Source: Rhizobium sp. R711 (lineage in GTDB: Bacteria; Pseudomonadota; Alphaproteobacteria; Rhizobiales; Rhizobiaceae). From it: a DNA stretch of 64,000 nt. The stretch is taken from assembly GCF_002211365.1 (NCBI RefSeq), contig NZ_LOKZ01000023.1:248001-312000 (forward strand). Reading direction: 5' to 3'. Each line of letters begins with the position of its first letter. Positions within the stretch are counted from its first letter, which is position 1. The notes under the pieces were generated by a model that was not told where the DNA came from, searched no databases, and saw only the letters and a list, made by a program, of their open reading frames with translations. The position numbers and the translations under genes are program-made. Of this stretch, positions 60,827-64,000 are shown one piece after another.

Positions 60827-62002
60827 TTAATTGCTGTTGGATTGCGCAGGCGTCGTCTCGCCGCCGCTTTTGCTGTCCATGCCAGGCATCGCGTGACCGT
60901 CATGTTGCATTCCGGGCATGTCTTGCATGTCGTTGGTATCCTCAGTGCCGCTCGTTGCGTCTGACGGCTTGACTTCGTTGGCATCATGGCTTTCGCCCGT
61001 AGACGCCCCGTGTTCGCCACCGGCCTGATCGGCGTGACGGTCGTCGTAGCGCAACTTCTCGCGATTTTCGGCGCTTTCTTTGCCGCCACCGCCCATCATG
61101 TCGATGTGCATCATCTCGTTCATGCACATCTTGCCTGGTGCCGCGCACATGTTGAGGATTGCGTTGAAGAGATCCTTGTCGACCGACGAGAAGTAACGCA
61201 CCGGCTCCCTCTCACTCGGCCGCTCGAGCTTCAGATAAGTATCCCGGTTCAGCGCAGTGCCCTTTTCCTTGACCTGCGCTACCCACTGATCGAAGCCCTT
61301 TTGATTTACGCCATGGAACTTGAAGCGCATGTGCGAGAAGCCTGCACCGCTGTAATTGGCCGAAAAGCCGTCGAAGACACCTTCCTGGTTGATGACGGCA
61401 TGCAGCCTGGTCTCCATGCCTGGCATCGCATAGATCTGGCCGGCGAGCGCGGGGACGTAGAAGGAGTTCATCACCGACGAGGAGGTAATCCTGAAGCTGA
61501 TCGGAACGTCGATCGGCGCCGCCATTTCATTGACGGTCGCAATACCGAGTTCAGGATAGAAGAACAGCCATTTCCAATCCAGTGCGACGACTTCGACAGT
61601 CAGCGGCCTGGTATCGGCCGGGATGGCGCGCTCAGCGTCAATCCGATCGAGAGGGCGAAAAGGGTCGAGCTTGTGCGTGCTGATCCAGGTGATCGCCCCG
61701 AGTGCGATGATGATCGCCAGCGGCGCTGACCAGATGACCACTTCGAGACGTGTGGAATGGTGCCATTCCGGATCATAGGTGGCGGCCGTGTTGGAACGGC
61801 GATAACGCCAGGCAAACAGCAGTGTCAGAAAGATCACCGGAACGATGATCAGCAGCATCAAAACCGTCGACACGATGATCAGGTCGCGTTGCTGCATGGC
61901 GATATCGCCCGAAGGCGACATGACCACCAAATTGCATCCTGCCAGCGCCAAAAGCAGTGGCAGAACGAGGAGATGGCGGGAAAACTTTGGCAGTTTTTGC
62001 AC
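60827..62002 (-). CDS. cyoA: Cytochrome o ubiquinol oxidase subunit II, CyoA
   Basis: The 391-residue lipoprotein has a signal with lipobox LAGC (Cys23), two membrane segments and the subunit II beta-barrel (VVALDWKWLFFYPELGIATV, then SFRITSSSVMNSFYVPALAG). No CuA cysteine pair is present, as expected for a quinol oxidase. The last 90 or so residues form an unusual Met/His/Asp-rich tail (MMHIDMMGGGG, MQDMPGMQHDGHAMPGMDS) that resembles periplasmic copper-binding sequences. It is the first gene of the operon. Confidence 0.94.
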   Translation of the reverse strand: MQKLPKFSRHLLVLPLLLALAGCNLVVMSPSGDIAMQQRDLIIVSTVLMLLIIVPVIFLTLLFAWRYRRSNTAATYDPEWHHSTRLEVVIWSAPLAIIIALGAITWISTHKLDPFRPLDRIDAERAIPADTRPLTVEVVALDWKWLFFYPELGIATVNEMAAPIDVPISFRITSSSVMNSFYVPALAGQIYAMPGMETRLHAVINQEGVFDGFSANYSGAGFSHMRFKFHGVNQKGFDQWVAQVKEKGTALNRDTYLKLERPSEREPVRYFSSVDKDLFNAILNMCAAPGKMCMNEMMHIDMMGGGGKESAENREKLRYDDRHADQAGGEHGASTGESHDANEVKPSDATSGTEDTNDMQDMPGMQHDGHAMPGMDSKSGGETTPAQSNSN

Positions 62003-62383
62003 GTCTCTATGCTCTTCTTGTTTCGTCCAAACCGCGACTAAACCAGTGTACCTGATAGCAACATGAGGTGTTTGGTCGCAGTGCAGCAGAAATGCCGCAC
62101 TGCGGGATAGGCCACGTGGCGCAGGATGTCAAAATCCTGAAAGCAAATTCGAAGGATTTTTGCGCGCAACTTTTCGATGGGCTAATATAGCCGCGAAGGT
62201 CGATCATGCCAGCCTTTTGCAGACCAATTTCGCGGCGCTGACGGGGATTTTTCCTCCACATCCAATTTTCGGGGAGGTGGGGTGAACAATTTATGTCGAT
62301 CGGGCTTGATAAGCGCAGTGGTTTGATCAAGATCGCTTGTGAGGCGCTTTGCCACAGAGTGCCTCAACGAGGGAGGCATTTGA
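62003..62383. promoter_or_regulatory. cyoA-MFS divergent promoter region
   Basis: The 381-base region holds two inverted repeats: GCAGTGC/GCACTGC at 62078-62103, about 80 bases upstream of cyoA, and AAAATCCT/AGGATTTT at 62131-62160. Either could be an operator for the oxidase operon; the second resembles a hairpin with T-rich end. The MFS gene has its SD GGGAGG at 62370-62375. No gene is seen. Confidence 0.5.
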
Positions 62384-63715
62384 ATGGCGAATACCACACA
62401 CTACGGACCATCGTCGACATCGATGGAACAGGACGCGCGGCGGATTCATGCAGACAAGCCGGTGTCACCCGGCAGCATCGCGATCGGCGTCGTTATCGGG
62501 CGCATGTCCGAATTCTTCGATTTCTTCGTCTACGGCCTGGCATCCGTGCTCGTCTTCCCTCAGCTTGTCTTTCCTTTCGCGCCCGACCGCCTGACAGCAA
62601 CGCTTTATTCCTTTGCGATCTTTTCGCTCGCATTTCTTGCGCGCCCGGTCGGATCGGTCGTGTTCATGACGATCGACCGCATCTACGGCCGCGGCACCAA
62701 GCTGACGGTCGCATTGTTCCTGCTCGGTGGCTCCACCGCGTCAATCGCATTCCTGCCCGGCTATAACGAAATCGGCGCCTGGTCGATCGCCTTGCTGGCC
62801 TTGTTCCGGCTTGGCCAGGGTTTTGCGCTCGGCGGTGCATGGGATGGCCTGGCCTCGCTGCTTGCCCTCAATACACCGCCAAACCACCGCGGCTGGTATG
62901 CGATGATCCCGCAGATCGGCGCCCCTGTCGGTTTTGCGCTGGCAAGCGTGCTGTTTGGATATTTCATCGCCAACCTGTCGAACGAGGATTTCCTCAGCTG
63001 GGGCTGGCGCTATCCGTTCTTTGTCGCCTTTGCGATCAACGTCGTTGCGCTTTTCGCCCGCTTGCGCCTCGTCATGACGCCGGAGTTCGGTTCAGCACTG
63101 GAACAGCATGAACTGGAGGCGGCACCGATCCGCGACGTGCTGCGCGTTCATGGGCGAGATATCCTGCTTGGCGCCTTTGTGCCGCTTGCAACCTTTGCCA
63201 TGTTCCACCTGGTGACCATCTTCCCGCTTGGCTGGATGTACCTCTACGGGACCCAACCGGTCGGCGCTTTCATGGTGGTGCAGATCATCGGCGCCATGGT
63301 CGGCCTGGTCGCAGTCGTCGTCTCTGGACTGATTGCAGATCGCATCGGCCGGCGCGCCCATCTTGGCATCTGCGCGGTCCTTATCGCGATCTTCAGCTTT
63401 GTTGGTCCGATCCTGATGGGCTCGGGTTCCGACGGGCAGGATGCGTTTGTCATCATCGGCTTCGGCGTACTCGGCCTGTCATTCGGCCAGGCGACCGGCT
63501 CGATTTCGTCGCGCTTCGGCAGGGGCTATCGTTACACCGGCGCGGCTTTCACGTCCGACCTTGCCTGGCTGGTCGGTGCCGGCTTTGCGCCGCTCGTCGC
63601 GCTCACCCTGTCCAGCCGTTTCGGCCTGCCGTTCGTCGGCTACTATCTGCTGTCTGGCGCGTTGTGTACCCTTGCTGCACTGGCATTCAGCAGGGCACTC
63701 GAGCAGCGGGACTGA
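62384..63715 (+). CDS. MFS metabolite:H+ symporter
   Basis: The 443-residue protein has 12 membrane segments. It resembles the metabolite:H+ symporter family (ProP/ShiA-like): VVIGRMSEFFDFFVYGLASV near the start, and FLARPVGSVVFMTIDRIYGR, which fills the place of the family G-R-x-G-D-R-x-G-R loop in altered form. LFRLGQGFALGGAWDGLASL corresponds to the RxxQGxxxGGE motif with Ala-Trp in place of the usual Glu. The substrate may be an organic acid or osmolyte. A strong terminator follows. Confidence 0.88.
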   Translation: MANTTHYGPSSTSMEQDARRIHADKPVSPGSIAIGVVIGRMSEFFDFFVYGLASVLVFPQLVFPFAPDRLTATLYSFAIFSLAFLARPVGSVVFMTIDRIYGRGTKLTVALFLLGGSTASIAFLPGYNEIGAWSIALLALFRLGQGFALGGAWDGLASLLALNTPPNHRGWYAMIPQIGAPVGFALASVLFGYFIANLSNEDFLSWGWRYPFFVAFAINVVALFARLRLVMTPEFGSALEQHELEAAPIRDVLRVHGRDILLGAFVPLATFAMFHLVTIFPLGWMYLYGTQPVGAFMVVQIIGAMVGLVAVVVSGLIADRIGRRAHLGICAVLIAIFSFVGPILMGSGSDGQDAFVIIGFGVLGLSFGQATGSISSRFGRGYRYTGAAFTSDLAWLVGAGFAPLVALTLSSRFGLPFVGYYLLSGALCTLAALAFSRALEQRD

Positions 63716-63731
63716 TCGTGCAAACGACAAG

Positions 63732-63768
63732 AAGGCCCGCCCTACGATCACCAGGCGGGCCTTTTTTT
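63732..63768 (+). terminator. Rho-independent terminator after the MFS gene
   Basis: AAGGCCCGCC (63732-63741) pairs with GGCGGGCCTT (63754-63763), followed by a run of T to 63768. It lies between convergent genes and can act for the plus strand; a weaker A-run on the other side may help the minus-strand gene. Confidence 0.9.
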
Positions 63769-63790
63769 GCATTTAGAGAAAGGCGGAAGG

Positions 63791-64000
63791 TTACATTGCC
63801 GCTACTTGCGGCTTCTTGGCCGCACGCGCTGCCGTCAGCTCAGCCGTCGTGTGGTTGAGGCGATCTGCAAGCACACGCATGATCTCGACGGCCATTTCAG
63901 GGAAATCGCTCAGCAATTTCAGGAAATGTTCCTTGCTGATGCGCAGAACTTCCAGCGGCGATGTCGCGCGAACTGTCGCGGTACGGGAGACATCGCACAG
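63791..64000 (-). CDS. Cyclic-nucleotide-binding-domain protein, C-terminal part (cut by window edge)
   Basis: The last 69 codons plus stop are visible; the 5' part lies beyond the window. The sequence ATVRATSPLEVLRISKEHFL, then KLLSDFPEMAVEIMRVLADR, matches the end of a Crp/Fnr-type cyclic nucleotide-binding domain and its C-helix. The protein ends soon after that helix (AAKKPQVAAM), so it has no C-terminal helix-turn-helix here. It may be the tail of a transporter, channel or kinase carrying this domain, or a stand-alone sensor. Confidence 0.7.
   Translation of the reverse strand: MCDVSRTATVRATSPLEVLRISKEHFLKLLSDFPEMAVEIMRVLADRLNHTTAELTAARAAKKPQVAAM

Noticed and set aside
1..64000. CRISPR array, prophage or complete insertion sequence
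   Set aside because: No regularly spaced repeats, no phage structural genes and no transposase were recognised in the window.

Overview
The window looks like part of an extrachromosomal replicon (plasmid or chromid) of an alphaproteobacterium of the Rhizobium/Ensifer/Agrobacterium type. The reasons are a repAB partition pair with two perfect 16-bp parS-like palindromes, a neighbouring gene of the DUF1612/RHE_PE00001 plasmid-associated family, GC-rich codon use, a LacI-controlled sugar ABC operon of rhizobial type and a cobF-to-cobM block ordered as in the Sinorhizobium-like 'Pseudomonas denitrificans'. No tRNA, rRNA, CRISPR array or complete insertion sequence was seen.

Layout. (1) 1-2.8 kb, minus strand: end of a surface-polysaccharide cluster (WcaF-like acetyltransferase, Wzy-like polymerase, YdcF-like protein, internally deleted glycosyltransferase). 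(2) 2.8-6.4 kb: a decayed region with a sulfatase fragment, an intact Phd/VapC-type toxin-antitoxin pair, a broken second PIN gene, an unknown gene and a frameshifted MerR-type regulator remnant. (3) 6.5-8.7 kb: ECF sigma factor, membrane anti-sigma factor and a Bax-inhibitor-1 family protein. (4) 8.7-12.3 kb: DUF1612 gene, repB and repA, but no repC. (5) 12.4-19.4 kb: cobF, G, H, I, J, K, L, M for the aerobic corrin-ring steps of B12 synthesis, then a TIM-barrel isomerase. (6) 20.2-23.0 kb: AT-rich DNA, a LuxR-type regulator with a degenerate receiver, and a sterol-desaturase-family hydroxylase.

(7) 23.7-41.8 kb is the most striking part: an alginate-type polysaccharide locus. It encodes an AlgD-like GDP-mannose dehydrogenase, an Alg8-like synthase, an Alg44-like PilZ co-polymerase with an intact c-di-GMP motif, an AlgG-like C5-epimerase fused to a very large helical-repeat N-terminus, an AlgL-like lyase, and three Sel1-repeat periplasmic proteins (980, 961 and 430 aa). 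A convergent secreted beta-helix protein follows. The genes from alg8 to the last Sel1 gene are nearly all coupled by overlapping stop and start codons. No AlgE, AlgX, AlgIJF or AlgA homologue is in the window, so export and modification must differ from Pseudomonas or be encoded elsewhere.

(8) 42.8-51.3 kb: a sugar catabolic operon (LacI regulator, Gfo/Idh/MocA dehydrogenase, TIM-barrel isomerase, binding protein, two permeases, ATPase) with clear AACGTT-centred operators, then a convergent aldo/keto reductase. (9) 51.4-55.1 kb: a heterodimeric ABC exporter with one degenerate ATP site. (10) 55.5-57.0 kb: an FAD/NAD(P)-binding protein. (11) 57.0-62.0 kb, minus strand: cyoABCD quinol oxidase plus a SURF1-family gene. 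(12) 62.4 kb to the end: an MFS transporter, a strong terminator, and the C-terminus of a cyclic-nucleotide-binding-domain protein cut by the window edge.
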